Below, in pieces: positions 35,998-45,514 of a stretch of DNA of 64,000 nucleotides (position 1 is the first letter of the stretch; each line of letters starts with the position of its first letter). This DNA comes from an uncultured Ulvibacter sp. (lineage in GTDB: Bacteria; Bacteroidota; Bacteroidia; Flavobacteriales; Flavobacteriaceae), in the NCBI GenBank assembly GCA_943789105.1, contig CALSSW010000001.1, forward strand, positions 620,001 to 684,000, given 5' to 3'. The notes beneath the pieces are model-generated. The model saw only the letters and a list, made by a program, of their open reading frames with translations, was not told the origin of the DNA and searched no databases. Made by a program: the position numbers and the translations under genes.

Positions 35998-36864
35998 CTA
36001 TCCTAGATATTTTTTCAGGATATGACTTTTACTTTCTTGACGTAAGCGACGAATTGCTTTTTCACGAATTTGACGCACACGTTCACGACTCAGCTCAAAG
36101 GTATCTCCAATTTCTTGAAGTGTCATAGCTGGTTGCCCGCTTAACCCAAAATTTAATTTTACCACATCTGCCTCACGAGGAGCAAGTGTGTCTAGTGCTC
36201 TATCAATTTCGATTTTTAAAGACTCATGAATAAGCGCCTTGTCTGGATTTGGTGTTTCACCAGAGCTAATTACATCATACAGGTTGTTGTCATTTTCACC
36301 TTCTTGGAAAGGCGCATCCATTGATAAACTTCTAGATGAATTTTTTAAAGACTGTTTTACACTACTTACGGTCATATCTAACTCTTTTGCAATCTCTGAT
36401 GCAGAAGGAACACGTTGGTGCACTTGTTCTAGGTGTATAGATGCCTTACGTATTTTGTTAATATCACCAATTTTATTTAGGGGTAAACGTACCACACGAG
36501 ATTGTTCTGCAATGGCTTGAAGTATAGATTGTCTAATCCACCAAACAGCATATGATATAAATTTAAACCCTCTAGTTTCATCAAAACGCTGCGCAGCTTT
36601 AACAAGACCTACATTACCTTCATTAATAAGGTCACTAAGTGTTAAGCCTTGATTTTGGTATTGCTTTGCTACCGAGATAACAAAACGAAGGTTTGCTTTT
36701 GTTAATTTATCTAAGGCGCTTTGATCTCCCTCACGTATACGTTGTGCTAACTCAACCTCTTCCTCTGCGGTTATCATATCAATTTTACTTACATCTTGCA
36801 AGTAACTGTTCAAAGATTTGGTTTCTCTATTGGTAACCTGCTTTGTAATTTTGAGTTGTCTCAT
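35998..36864 (-). CDS. rpoD: Primary RNA polymerase sigma factor (short Bacteroidota type)
   Basis: 288 residues, lacking the long region 1.1 of the E. coli protein, as is normal in Bacteroidota. Regions are clear: 1.2 ([27 protein letters not shown]), 2.3/2.4 ([21 protein letters not shown]), 3 ([13 protein letters not shown]), and 4.2 helix-turn-helix ([27 protein letters not shown]). It recognises the TTTG/TAnnTTTG promoters seen elsewhere in the window. Gene stands alone with a strong terminator and a long (390 base) upstream region. Confidence 0.96.
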   Translation of the reverse strand: MRQLKITKQVTNRETKSLNSYLQDVSKIDMITAEEEVELAQRIREGDQSALDKLTKANLRFVISVAKQYQNQGLTLSDLINEGNVGLVKAAQRFDETRGFKFISYAVWWIRQSILQAIAEQSRVVRLPLNKIGDINKIRKASIHLEQVHQRVPSASEIAKELDMTVSSVKQSLKNSSRSLSMDAPFQEGENDNNLYDVISSGETPNPDKALIHESLKIEIDRALDTLAPREADVVKLNFGLSGQPAMTLQEIGDTFELSRERVRQIREKAIRRLRQESKSHILKKYLG

Positions 36865-37089
36865 TGGATCAAATGTGTTTTAGGTTAATGAATTTTAAGG
36901 GTATATTTTTCTATTTGTTGCCTACTTGCTTCAGAAATAGAATTATATCTGAGGTCTGTTTTAACAAAAATCTAAGTTAACTATGTACTTATACGTAAGA
37001 GCTTTTGTTTTTGTTACAAAATAAGTTATATTTTTTATGAAACTTTTGTTTGTTATCTGCGTCTATATATTAATGAGCATAATAGCTTC

Positions 37090-37125
37090 TTTTTTGAAAG
37101 ATACCTGTTTTTTGAAAGATACCTG
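37090..37125. repeat. Perfect tandem duplication of 18 bases
   Basis: Two head-to-tail copies of TTTTTTGAAAGATACCTG. It may be a simple slippage duplication or a doubled binding site; the position between divergent promoters makes regulation possible. Confidence 0.9.
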
Positions 37126-37169
37126 GGTTTCTATTTTTAAAAGTTTTATCACTTTATAGCCCATTGGTG

Positions 37170-37177
37170 TATATTTG
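37170..37177 (+). promoter_or_regulatory. Likely -7 element (TATATTTG)
   Basis: TATATTTG with a near-match TTTA 21 bases upstream, preceding the secreted-protein gene at 37255 by 77 bases. Confidence 0.5.
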
Positions 37178-37254
37178 TAAATAGCTATTTGGTATACTGT
37201 TTTTTATTAGTTTTTTAGTGAAGCTATTATCTATGGCTTAGAAAAAAAGTGTGT

Positions 37255-37911
37255 ATGAAATTATATGTATGTGTATTACTGTTTTTATTGAGTTTTTCGC
37301 TTAGTGCGCAGTTTGATAATACCACCAAAAAAGTTGGTTTTGAACCAATTGATAGGGTAGTGAGTGATCCTGCAGGTTTAGAAGTGCCCAAATCTCCAAT
37401 ACCTGGATTAACAAACCAACAAAACCGTTTTGAGATAAAAAATAATACTAGTACTACTCTTGGTACAGATGATCCAGAGCCTATGGATATGTCAACAGAT
37501 GATGGTTTTATAACAACCAAAACCGACATGACTCCTAATGCTTTTGTTAAAGATAAACCAGCCACTGCTGCCTTTGATAGGGACCAGGTGTTGGGTGAGA
37601 TTAAAACCAAGAGTGGTTTTGTAAATGTTGTGTACAGAGATCATCAAAGTGTGGACGGAGATAGGATACGGGTGTATGTAAATGATGATATTGTACAAAG
37701 TGATATCTCTTTGGATTCTAGTTTTAGAGGCTTTGATCTTACCCTCACACCAGGAGAAAATATCATAGAATTTCAAGCTTTAAATCAAGGTGAAAGTGGG
37801 CCAAACACTGCAGAGTTGCATGTTTATGATGAAAATGGAACCTTAATTTCTAAAAATGAGTGGAATTTACTAACGGGAAGAAAAGCTACAATTATTGTCT
37901 ACCAAGATTAA
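37255..37911 (+). CDS. Secreted protein of unknown function
   Basis: The ATG at 37255 is preferred over the GTG two codons earlier. 218 residues with signal peptide LLFLLSFSLSAQ. The middle is low-complexity with Thr/Asp/Pro; the C-terminal ~100 residues form a probable Ig-like beta-sandwich (VNVVYRDHQSVDGDRIRVYVNDDIVQ, GFDLTLTPGENIIEFQALNQG). No T9SS tail and no catalytic motif. Similar short secreted proteins occur in Flavobacteriaceae as far as I recall; function unknown. Confidence 0.75.
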   Translation: MKLYVCVLLFLLSFSLSAQFDNTTKKVGFEPIDRVVSDPAGLEVPKSPIPGLTNQQNRFEIKNNTSTTLGTDDPEPMDMSTDDGFITTKTDMTPNAFVKDKPATAAFDRDQVLGEIKTKSGFVNVVYRDHQSVDGDRIRVYVNDDIVQSDISLDSSFRGFDLTLTPGENIIEFQALNQGESGPNTAELHVYDENGTLISKNEWNLLTGRKATIIVYQD

Positions 37912-37923
37912 TATTTTGAATCT

Positions 37924-38505
37924 CTAAAACTCCACAACTATTTGAGCTATTTCTGCAGGTTGCATAGCGGCTATAGTATACTTCCCGATTCTAACTCTTA
38001 CAAGGCGTAGTGTTGGAAACCCAACTGCTGAAGTCATTTTACGTACTTGCCTAAATTTTCCTTGGGCAATGGTAATAGAAATCCAAGAGGTTGGACCGTG
38101 GCGATTATCTCTTATTTTTTTCGCACGTTTTGGCAGGGTAGGAGTGCTTGAAAGTATTTTAACTTTGCATTTGCTAGTTAGGTATGGTTTGTCATCTACC
38201 GTTATATAAACACCTTCTTGTAGTTTTAAAATTTCAGAAGCGGTTATTACACCATCTACTTGCGCATAATATTCTTTTTCAATCCCACTGTTATTTACAT
38301 GATAGCTATACGCTCCATTGGTGGTCAGTAGTAGTAGGCCCTCACTAGGCTCATCTAGTCTGCCAATAGCCATTGTGCCTTGTGGGAAATCACCTAAAGA
38401 GCCTAAAAAAGTTTTGTTTTTAGCATGCCTATCATTGCTAGTGAATTGACTTACTACTCCATAGGGTTTAAAAACTTTGTAGTATTTGTGTGTTGTAATT
38501 TGCAT
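37924..38505 (-). CDS. rluE: RsuA-family pseudouridine synthase (RluE-like)
   Basis: Converts a uridine of rRNA to pseudouridine. 193 residues without an S4 domain, as in RluE. The catalytic motif is GRLDEPSEGLLLLT, with Asp as nucleophile, and the later ITIAQGKFRQVRKMTSAVGFPTLRLVRVRIG is the family's second block. It ends two bases from the pterin dehydratase gene, so the two could share a transcript. RluE acts on 23S U2457 in E. coli; equivalence here is inference. Confidence 0.88.
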   Translation of the reverse strand: MQITTHKYYKVFKPYGVVSQFTSNDRHAKNKTFLGSLGDFPQGTMAIGRLDEPSEGLLLLTTNGAYSYHVNNSGIEKEYYAQVDGVITASEILKLQEGVYITVDDKPYLTSKCKVKILSSTPTLPKRAKKIRDNRHGPTSWISITIAQGKFRQVRKMTSAVGFPTLRLVRVRIGKYTIAAMQPAEIAQIVVEF

Positions 38506-38507
38506 TA

Positions 38508-38789
38508 CTAGCCAATAAGCAAATCTATAATAGCGGCTAGTTCAAAGTCTTTTTCTGTAACCCCATCTGCATCATGTGTAGATAAGAAAATCTCTAAGGT
38601 GTTGTAAACGTTTGTCCACTCTGGGTGATGATTAAGGCGTTCTGCTTCATAAGAGATGCGTGTCATAGCAGAGAAAGCTTCTTTAAAATTCTCAAATTCA
38701 AAACTTGCAAATAGGCCTCCTTCAACATACTGCCAGCCTTCAAACTGAGCTAGTTTTTCTGTAATTTGTGCTTGGGTATATTTTATCAT
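38508..38789 (-). CDS. 4a-hydroxytetrahydrobiopterin dehydratase (pterin carbinolamine dehydratase)
   Basis: Recycles the pterin cofactor of aromatic amino-acid hydroxylases. 93 residues with the signature motif RLNHHPEWTNVYNTLEIFLSTHDADGVTEKD, including the tandem His of the active site. Full length. It sits two bases upstream of the RluE-like gene and five bases downstream of an SDR gene, so a three-gene minus-strand unit is likely. Its presence suggests phenylalanine hydroxylase elsewhere and links to the fumarylacetoacetase at 5.5 kb. Confidence 0.92.
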   Translation of the reverse strand: MIKYTQAQITEKLAQFEGWQYVEGGLFASFEFENFKEAFSAMTRISYEAERLNHHPEWTNVYNTLEIFLSTHDADGVTEKDFELAAIIDLLIG

Positions 38790-38794
38790 TCTGT

Positions 38795-39652
38795 TTATTG
38801 GTTTTTAAGTGTAATAAGATCCTCTAGGGTAGAATTTTCAATGACCTGTGCCACGGTGGTTTGATAATTTGCAGGCAGGATATTGTACTTTGGTAAAATA
38901 GCTAAGTATTGATCATCATTACTGTTGTAAATACTTTTAAAGATAGGTTTCTTATTGCTTATTTTCTCACAAATCTCTATAAATAAATCTTGATGATGCA
39001 CAAGATCATTACTTGCCAAATGAAAAATACCTGTTAGCTCTTTATTTATAATGTAATGTATTTGTTGTGCTATGGTATTGGCAGTCGTTACACTTATAAT
39101 AAGATTTGGGTAGACATCAAAAACAGCTTGGTGTTTGATGGCTTGTCTTACTTGTAGAATTCTTGGGCTATACGCACCAAGCACCATTGGTAGTCTTAAA
39201 ATACTTACCTGATTTTTAATTTTTTCAAAGAGTAATTTTTCTAGAGAAACTTTAAATTTTCCGTATTCGCTTACTGCCGTGGGGCGAGTCTCTTCATAGC
39301 TTGGTAAACTAGAGAGACCATCAAATACATTTACAGAAGATAAATATAGAAGCCTACACCCTGGGTCACTGCTAATATATTTACAAACCTGTTTATGCGC
39401 GTGGTATTGTGCTTTAAAATTTCCGCGAAGGGCAGATATAATATGGGTTGGCTTAATTTTTTGTACTATTTTTTCAATAGTATCAGTGGCTATATCATAA
39501 CAATAAAAAGCCTTGTTGTTATCATACAATTCATGGGCGCAATAATAGGTGCCGTAGGTCTCAAAATAAGTGCACAGCTCTCTATAGATAGCATTGCCAA
39601 CATAACCGCTTGCTCCTAAAATTAATATCCTGTGTTTTTGTTTTTGCATCAA
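38795..39652 (-). CDS. NAD(P)-dependent sugar epimerase/dehydratase (RmlD/SDR-like)
   Basis: 285 residues with an N-terminal Rossmann motif GASGYVGNAIYRE, the SDR catalytic pair in SEYGKFKVSLEKL (YxxxK) with an upstream Ser-rich strand LLYLSSVNVFDG, and a C-terminal substrate domain. The FHLASNDLVHHQDLF block is typical of dTDP-sugar reductases. It likely modifies a nucleotide sugar, but no other cell-surface sugar gene lies beside it. Followed after five bases by the pterin dehydratase gene. Confidence 0.8.
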   Translation of the reverse strand: MMQKQKHRILILGASGYVGNAIYRELCTYFETYGTYYCAHELYDNNKAFYCYDIATDTIEKIVQKIKPTHIISALRGNFKAQYHAHKQVCKYISSDPGCRLLYLSSVNVFDGLSSLPSYEETRPTAVSEYGKFKVSLEKLLFEKIKNQVSILRLPMVLGAYSPRILQVRQAIKHQAVFDVYPNLIISVTTANTIAQQIHYIINKELTGIFHLASNDLVHHQDLFIEICEKISNKKPIFKSIYNSNDDQYLAILPKYNILPANYQTTVAQVIENSTLEDLITLKNQ

Positions 39653-39713
39653 GTTTTAATTTACCTACATCCTAACTTTGTTGCCAATAAGCAACAAAGG
39701 TGGTGATACTAAT

Positions 39714-40796
39714 TTATTTTTTGTAAAATGGTAATTTCGCAACCATTGCAGGTACTATTTTATTACGTATTTGAATGTGTATTTGAGATCCAACTTCTTT
39801 TAATGCAATAGGTACATATCCTAAACCAATACCCTTGCCCATAGATGGAGACATAGTACCGCTAGTTACCCTGCCAATAGTGTTGCCTTGAGCATCTACA
39901 ATAGCATATCCCTGTCTAGGTATACCGCGCTGTGTAAGCTCGAAACCAACCAATGTTTTTGATATTCCAAGTTCTTTTTGTTTTTTAAGGGAGTCACTGT
40001 TTATAAAATCTTTATTGAATTTTGTAATCCAACCAAGGCCTGCCTCTAGAGGTGAGGTTGTGTCATCAATATCATTTCCATAAAGGCAATAGCCCATTTC
40101 AAGTCTTAGGGTGTCTCGGGCTGCAAGCCCTATGGGTTGGATGCCCCAATCTGCGCCAGCTTCCAAAACTTTTGTCCATATTTTTTCCACCTGGGTGTTT
40201 TTGCAATAAATCTCAAAACCACCGCTACCTGTATAGCCCGTTGCGCTAATAATTACATTTTCAACACCTGCAAAGGTGTTTATTTTAAAGGTGTAGAATT
40301 TAATGGCGCTTAAATTTTCTTGTGTAAGGCTTTGCATTGCCTGTATTGCTTTTGGACCTTGTATGGCCAAAAGTGAATAGTGATCACTGCTGTTTTCAAG
40401 CGAAGCTTCCATGGTGTTGTGCGCGTTAATCCAAGCCCAATCTTTATCTATATTTGATGCGTTTACAACCAATAGCCATTTATCTGCAGCTATTCTATAC
40501 ACAATAAGATCGTCTACCACACCGCCATCCTCATTAGGAAAACAACTGTACTGGGCCTCACCATCTTCTAGTTTGGAGGCGTCATTGCTACATACCCTTT
40601 GTATTAAGCTAAGTGCATTGGGTCCTGTAATAAAAAATTCTCCCATGTGGCTTACATCAAATACACCTACGTTTTCTCTTACGGTTTGATGTTCTATGTT
40701 AATTCCTTGATAAGAAACGGGCATGTTATACCCTGCAAAGGGAACCATTTTTGCGCCAAGGGCTGCGTGGATTGCAGATAGAGCTGTGTCTTTCAT
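39714..40796 (-). CDS. gcvT: Aminomethyltransferase, glycine cleavage T protein
   Basis: Transfers the aminomethyl carbon from lipoyl-GcvH to tetrahydrofolate, releasing ammonia. 360 residues are full length. It starts [24 protein letters not shown] and includes [31 protein letters not shown] and [20 protein letters not shown]. It stands alone rather than with gcvH and gcvP, so the cleavage system is dispersed, as in many Flavobacteriia. I saw no glycine riboswitch upstream. Confidence 0.96.
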   Translation of the reverse strand: MKDTALSAIHAALGAKMVPFAGYNMPVSYQGINIEHQTVRENVGVFDVSHMGEFFITGPNALSLIQRVCSNDASKLEDGEAQYSCFPNEDGGVVDDLIVYRIAADKWLLVVNASNIDKDWAWINAHNTMEASLENSSDHYSLLAIQGPKAIQAMQSLTQENLSAIKFYTFKINTFAGVENVIISATGYTGSGGFEIYCKNTQVEKIWTKVLEAGADWGIQPIGLAARDTLRLEMGYCLYGNDIDDTTSPLEAGLGWITKFNKDFINSDSLKKQKELGISKTLVGFELTQRGIPRQGYAIVDAQGNTIGRVTSGTMSPSMGKGIGLGYVPIALKEVGSQIHIQIRNKIVPAMVAKLPFYKK

Positions 40797-41045
40797 TATA
40801 TGTTGTTTTTATCTAGCGAATAAAATGGTGTGATAAACACTATATTAATTGTTGTTTTAGATTATAAGAAACAAATATAACGCTAGGGTGGTGGGCTTAC
40901 CAAATTTTTATGAGTATTGCTTAAAAATAATAAATGATAGGGTACTACACTTTTTTCTCTTTATTGCGATAGGGCAAGAAAATATAATAAAACAGCATTC
41001 TAATCAATACCTAAATTTCTGTTAGCTATACAATAACTTATGTTG

Positions 41046-41053
41046 TACTTTTG
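41046..41053 (+). promoter_or_regulatory. Likely -7 element (TACTTTTG) of hutH
   Basis: TACTTTTG matches TAnnTTTG and lies 19 bases before the ATG at 41073; the leader would be very short. Confidence 0.5.
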
Positions 41054-41072
41054 TTTAAACAATTTTAAATTC

Positions 41073-42578
41073 ATGTCTGAAATACATTATATAAACAGCT
41101 CCCCTCTCGAGCTTTCTGTCATTAAAGATATCGTTGATAATCAAAAACAATTAGCTCTTTCTAAAGAGGCTACAGATAGTATAAATAACTCATTTGCGTT
41201 TCTTTCTAAAAAAATAAAAAATAACGAGACTCCTATTTATGGTATAAACACTGGTTTTGGATCTTTGTGTAACGTGAAAATATCTTCAGAGAATTTATCA
41301 AAGCTTCAAGAAAACTTGGTTACTTCTCATGCCTGTGGTACGGGAGAGTATGTGCCTAAGACTATTGTGAAGTTAATGTTATTGCTTAAGATACAATCTT
41401 TAAGTTATGGCTACAGTGGGGTGCAGTTAATAACTGTTGCTAGATTAGTGGCAATGTACAATGCCAATATAATTCCTGTTGTTTATACACAAGGGAGTCT
41501 TGGCGCCTCAGGAGATTTATCTCCACTTGCGCACATGTCTTTACCGCTTTTAGGGAAAGGTGATGTTTGGCTAGAAGATACAATAGTTCCCACTTCAAGT
41601 ATTATGCAAGAGCATAGCTGGAGCCCAATAACACTGTCAGCTAAAGAAGGATTGGCCCTTTTAAACGGAACACAGTTTATGAGCGCTTACGGAGTTTATA
41701 TGCTGCTAAAGAGTTATAAATATTCTTACCTGGCTGATCTTATTAGTGCTGTTTCTATAGATGCCTTTGATTGTAACATGAGCCCATTTAATGCGCTTGT
41801 GCATAAAGTACGCCCTCACAAAGGACAGTTAGAAACTGCAGCACGAATCAACGATATTTTGCAAGACAGTGAACTTGGAGCTGCCGAAAAAACAAATGTA
41901 CAAGATCCCTATTCTTTTAGGTGTATACCCCAGGTGCATGGCGCAACCAAAGACACTCTTGAATTTGTACATCAAACATTTAAAACAGAGATTAACGCAG
42001 TTACAGATAACCCTAATGTTTTCATAGAAGAAGATCTAATTATCTCTGGTGGAAACTTTCACGGCCAGCCACTAGCTCTTGCCTTAGATTATATGGCCAT
42101 TGCAATGAGTGAACTAGGAAGTATTTCAGAGAGAAGAACCTACCAGCTAATATCTGGTTTACGTGATTTACCTGCTTTTTTGGTTAGTAACCCGGGCCTA
42201 AACAGCGGTTTTATGATTCCTCAATACACAGCAGCAAGTATTGTAAGTCAAAACAAACAACTAGCTACTCCAGCTTCCATAGATTCTATAGTTTCTTCAA
42301 ACGGGCAAGAGGACCATGTTAGTATGGGAGCTAATGCAGCCACTAAATGTTTGCGTATTATTGATAATATAGAAACCATATTGGCAATTGAGCTCATGAA
42401 CGCTTCTCAAGGCCTAGCCCTTAGGGATAAAAAATCATCACCCTTTGTAATGTCTTTTATAGAAAATTATAGGCAGGTGGTACCTTTTTTAGAGCAGGAC
42501 AGAATTATGGCAGATGATATCCATGCAAGTATTGCCTTTCTTCAAAGCTTTAGTGTAGATAGCGAACTGCTTTTTTAA
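41073..42578 (+). CDS. hutH: Histidine ammonia-lyase
   Basis: Deaminates histidine to urocanate. The ATG at 41073 is chosen (501 residues) because an upstream ATG overlaps the promoter -7 element. The MIO prosthetic group comes from the Ala-Ser-Gly triad in GSLGASGDLSPLAHM; the catalytic Tyr lies in IYGINTGFGSL, and the family motifs GLALLNGTQ, NPNVF and GNFHGQ are all present. No hutU, hutI or hutG is adjacent, so histidine degradation genes are dispersed or this lyase acts alone. Tyrosine or phenylalanine lyase activity cannot be excluded. Confidence 0.9.
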   Translation: MSEIHYINSSPLELSVIKDIVDNQKQLALSKEATDSINNSFAFLSKKIKNNETPIYGINTGFGSLCNVKISSENLSKLQENLVTSHACGTGEYVPKTIVKLMLLLKIQSLSYGYSGVQLITVARLVAMYNANIIPVVYTQGSLGASGDLSPLAHMSLPLLGKGDVWLEDTIVPTSSIMQEHSWSPITLSAKEGLALLNGTQFMSAYGVYMLLKSYKYSYLADLISAVSIDAFDCNMSPFNALVHKVRPHKGQLETAARINDILQDSELGAAEKTNVQDPYSFRCIPQVHGATKDTLEFVHQTFKTEINAVTDNPNVFIEEDLIISGGNFHGQPLALALDYMAIAMSELGSISERRTYQLISGLRDLPAFLVSNPGLNSGFMIPQYTAASIVSQNKQLATPASIDSIVSSNGQEDHVSMGANAATKCLRIIDNIETILAIELMNASQGLALRDKKSSPFVMSFIENYRQVVPFLEQDRIMADDIHASIAFLQSFSVDSELLF

Positions 42579-42633
42579 CTTTTTTTAAAAGTTCTCTTTA
42601 CTATCTCTTGTGTAGCTTGTAGATTTAAGACAT

Positions 42634-42669
42634 AAAAAAACGTCCCTTATTTAAATAAGGGACGTTTTT
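42634..42669. terminator. Terminator between hutH and clpC
   Basis: AAAAACGTCCCTTATTT / AAATAAGGGACGTTTTT, a perfect stem with T-runs both ways. Confidence 0.92.
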
Positions 42670-42692
42670 GCTATTTACTTTACACATCTTAT

Positions 42693-45251
42693 CTAAGATT
42701 CTGTAGTTTTCTTTTTCTGTTTTTTAATTTTAATACTAAGTTCATTTTTCTTTTCGTCCAAATCCATGGTAATGGCATCTCCCTCTTTAAGGTTGCTGTT
42801 AATTATTTCTTCCGCCAAGGCATCTTCAATATATTTTTGAATTGCACGCTTTAAGGGTCTGGCTCCATAGTCTGAATCAAAGCCTTTGTCTGCAATATAA
42901 TCTTTTGCTTTTTTGGTTAGTGTTAGGTCATATCCTAGTGCTTTAATACGTGAAAATAATATTTCCAACTCAATGTCAATGATTTTATGAATATCATCAC
43001 GATTTAGGTTGTTGAATATCATCACATCATCTACACGATTTAAAAATTCTGGGGCGAATGTTTTTTTCAATGCATTCTCAATAACTCCCTTGGCATTAGC
43101 ATCTGCCTGGCTTGTTTGTGCTGCAGTACCAAAACCGACTCCTTGACCAAAATCTTTCAATTTACGCGCTCCAATGTTGGAGGTCATGATAATAATGGTA
43201 TTTCTAAAATCTATTTTACGTCCTAAACTATCTGTTAAATGACCATCATCCAGTACTTGTAATAACATATTGAAGACATCTGGATGTGCTTTTTCTATCT
43301 CATCTAGTAACACTACAGCATAAGGCTTGCGTCTTATCTTTTCTGTAAGCTGTCCACCTTCTTCATAACCAACATATCCAGGAGGAGCTCCCACAAGTCT
43401 TGAAATGGCAAATTTTTCCATGTACTCACTCATGTCTATTCGAATCAACGAATTTTCATTGTCAAACAATTCTTTAGCCAAAACTTTGGCTAATTGTGTT
43501 TTACCAACCCCTGTTTGGCCAAGAAAAATAAATGAACCAATAGGCTTGTTTGGGTCTTTAAGTCCTGCACGGTTGCGCTGTATAGCCTTCACCACTTTAT
43601 TAACAGCATCGTTTTGACCAATTACCTTTCCTTTGATAAGTTCTGGTAATTCTGCGAGTTTGTTAATTTCTGTTTGCGCAATCCTGTTAACGGGTACTCC
43701 AGACATCATAGATACAACCTCTGCTACATTATCCTGGTCTACAGTTTCGCGATGCAGTTTAGAATCATTTTCCCAAATTTCTTGCTGGTTAATTAATTCT
43801 TTTTCAAGATTTTTTTCATCATCTCTTAACTTGGCTGCCTCTTCGTATTTTTGTTTTTTAACAACAGAGTTTTTAAGTTCTCTTACCTCTTCAAGTTTTT
43901 GCTCTAGCTCTAATATTTTCTTTGGCACGTTAATATTAATGATATGAACACGAGATCCTGCCTCATCTAAAGCATCTATGGCCTTGTCTGGTAAAAACCT
44001 ATCTGTCATGTATCTGTTTGTTAGTTTCACACAAGCATCTAGTGCTTCTTTGGTGTAACTAACATTATGATGTGCTTCGTATTTTTCTTTAATATTTTCT
44101 AGAATTTCAATAGTTTCTTCCACAGAGGTAGGTTCTACTAACACTTTCTGAAATCTTCTCTCTAAGGCTCCATCTTTTTCTATGTACTGTCTGTACTCAT
44201 CTAGTGTTGTGGCTCCCACACATTGGATTTCTCCTCTTGCTAGAGCTGGCTTAAACATATTACTGGCATCCAGTGAGCCAGTAGCACCACCGGCACCCAC
44301 AATAGTATGTATCTCATCAATAAATAGAATAATGTCTTTGTTTTTTTCAAGTTCATTCATCAGGGCTTTCATTCGCTCTTCAAACTGTCCTCGATACTTT
44401 GTTCCTGCAACTAGACTTGCTAAGTCTAAAGTTACTACACGTTTGTCATATAAAATTCGAGAGACTTTACGCTGAACAATACGCAGTGCTAGACCTTCTG
44501 CAATGGCAGATTTACCAACACCAGGTTCTCCAATTAATAACGGATTATTTTTTTTACGTCTGCTAAGAATTTGTGACACTCGCTGTATTTCAGCATCACG
44601 TCCCACTACTGGATCGAGTTTTCCTAAATCTGCCATTTCGGTAAGATCTCTACCAAAATTATCTAATACAGGTGTTTTAGATTTCTTATTTGTTTTGACC
44701 CCTGCATTCCCAAATAAATTTTCTTTACTAGGTTCTTCTTTGTCTTGCTTGTCATCACCTGCAAAGGAATCCTCTGCAGAAGGTATGTCTATAAAGTCAT
44801 CGTCATTAGCAAGCAATGATTTGAACTGCTCTTTCACGCTATGATAATCTACTTTCATTTTTTCAAGTAGTTTGGTGGTAGGGTCGTTTTCATTTCTTAG
44901 AATACATAAAAGTAAATGTGCGGTATTAATAGAGCTGCTTTGGAACAGTTTTGCTTCCAAAAATGTAGTCTTTAAAGCGCGCTCGGCTTGCCGAGTTAGA
45001 TGCAAGTTTTTCTTATCATTGCCTACAATTCCTGTTTCTGGGTTTGCTGGGCTTAGTATTTCAACTTTACGTCTTAGGTAGTTGAGGTCTACATCCAGGG
45101 TATTTAATATGGTAACGGCTTTGCCATCTCCATCTCGTAAAAGCCCTAGTATTAGGTGTTCGGTGCCAATAAAATCATGGCCCAATCGAAGCGCTTCTTC
45201 TTTACTAAATGCAATAACATCTTTTACTCTTGGGGAAAAATTATCATCCAT
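42693..45251 (-). CDS. clpC: ATP-dependent Clp protease ATPase subunit ClpC
   Basis: HSP100 unfoldase that feeds ClpP. 852 residues in the order: Clp_N repeats (1-150; [23 protein letters not shown]), first AAA+ domain with Walker A GEPGVGKS, a UVR-bearing coiled coil (about 430-500; [23 protein letters not shown]), second AAA+ domain with GQTGVGKT and [11 protein letters not shown], and the C-terminal domain with [16 protein letters not shown]. The presence of the UVR motif favours ClpC over ClpA/ClpB. Divergent from gyrA, with a hairpin of unclear role between them. Confidence 0.96.
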   Translation of the reverse strand: MDDNFSPRVKDVIAFSKEEALRLGHDFIGTEHLILGLLRDGDGKAVTILNTLDVDLNYLRRKVEILSPANPETGIVGNDKKNLHLTRQAERALKTTFLEAKLFQSSSINTAHLLLCILRNENDPTTKLLEKMKVDYHSVKEQFKSLLANDDDFIDIPSAEDSFAGDDKQDKEEPSKENLFGNAGVKTNKKSKTPVLDNFGRDLTEMADLGKLDPVVGRDAEIQRVSQILSRRKKNNPLLIGEPGVGKSAIAEGLALRIVQRKVSRILYDKRVVTLDLASLVAGTKYRGQFEERMKALMNELEKNKDIILFIDEIHTIVGAGGATGSLDASNMFKPALARGEIQCVGATTLDEYRQYIEKDGALERRFQKVLVEPTSVEETIEILENIKEKYEAHHNVSYTKEALDACVKLTNRYMTDRFLPDKAIDALDEAGSRVHIININVPKKILELEQKLEEVRELKNSVVKKQKYEEAAKLRDDEKNLEKELINQQEIWENDSKLHRETVDQDNVAEVVSMMSGVPVNRIAQTEINKLAELPELIKGKVIGQNDAVNKVVKAIQRNRAGLKDPNKPIGSFIFLGQTGVGKTQLAKVLAKELFDNENSLIRIDMSEYMEKFAISRLVGAPPGYVGYEEGGQLTEKIRRKPYAVVLLDEIEKAHPDVFNMLLQVLDDGHLTDSLGRKIDFRNTIIIMTSNIGARKLKDFGQGVGFGTAAQTSQADANAKGVIENALKKTFAPEFLNRVDDVMIFNNLNRDDIHKIIDIELEILFSRIKALGYDLTLTKKAKDYIADKGFDSDYGARPLKRAIQKYIEDALAEEIINSNLKEGDAITMDLDEKKNELSIKIKKQKKKTTES

Positions 45252-45369
45252 AGGTTACATTCTCTTTCGTATAAAATTACTAAAAATTACTGTCATTATT
45301 ACAAAAACCATTCCTGTTTCTGTCAAGTGTTTTATTTTTAACATAATGCACCCTTATTATGTGCTTGCT

Positions 45370-45407
45370 ACCCCCTATAGTTATTAACCATTAAGGGGTC
45401 TTTTTTT
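45370..45407 (+). terminator. Terminator-like hairpin in the clpC-gyrA divergent region
   Basis: ACCCC(C)T / AGGGGT stem with a long loop and a TTTTTTT tail on the plus strand. It lies upstream of gyrA and facing it, with no gene ending there. It could be attenuator-like or chance. Confidence 0.35.
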
Positions 45408-45514
45408 GTTAATAAAAACGTGAATAAGACCCTTGTTTTTGTAGGTAAAAAATGAGGAAATACCGTATCTTGCTTCTCTAGTAGAAAAAAACATAAATAT
45501 AATATAAAACAACT

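Larger units (their letters stand above)
36865..37254. other. Divergent intergenic region with tandem 18-base repeat
   Basis: AT-rich region between divergent rpoD and a secreted-protein gene. It must hold both promoters. A plus-strand TATATTTG lies at 37170-37177. Nothing coding is seen, but a perfect tandem repeat sits at 37090-37125. Confidence 0.6.

Noticed and set aside
37090-37125. CRISPR array
   Set aside because: Only two copies with no spacer; it is a simple tandem duplication. No other CRISPR-like repeats or cas genes are in the window.
40797-41072. Glycine riboswitch upstream of gcvT (minus strand)
   Set aside because: The AT-rich spacer shows none of the conserved glycine-riboswitch core; I see nothing structured there.
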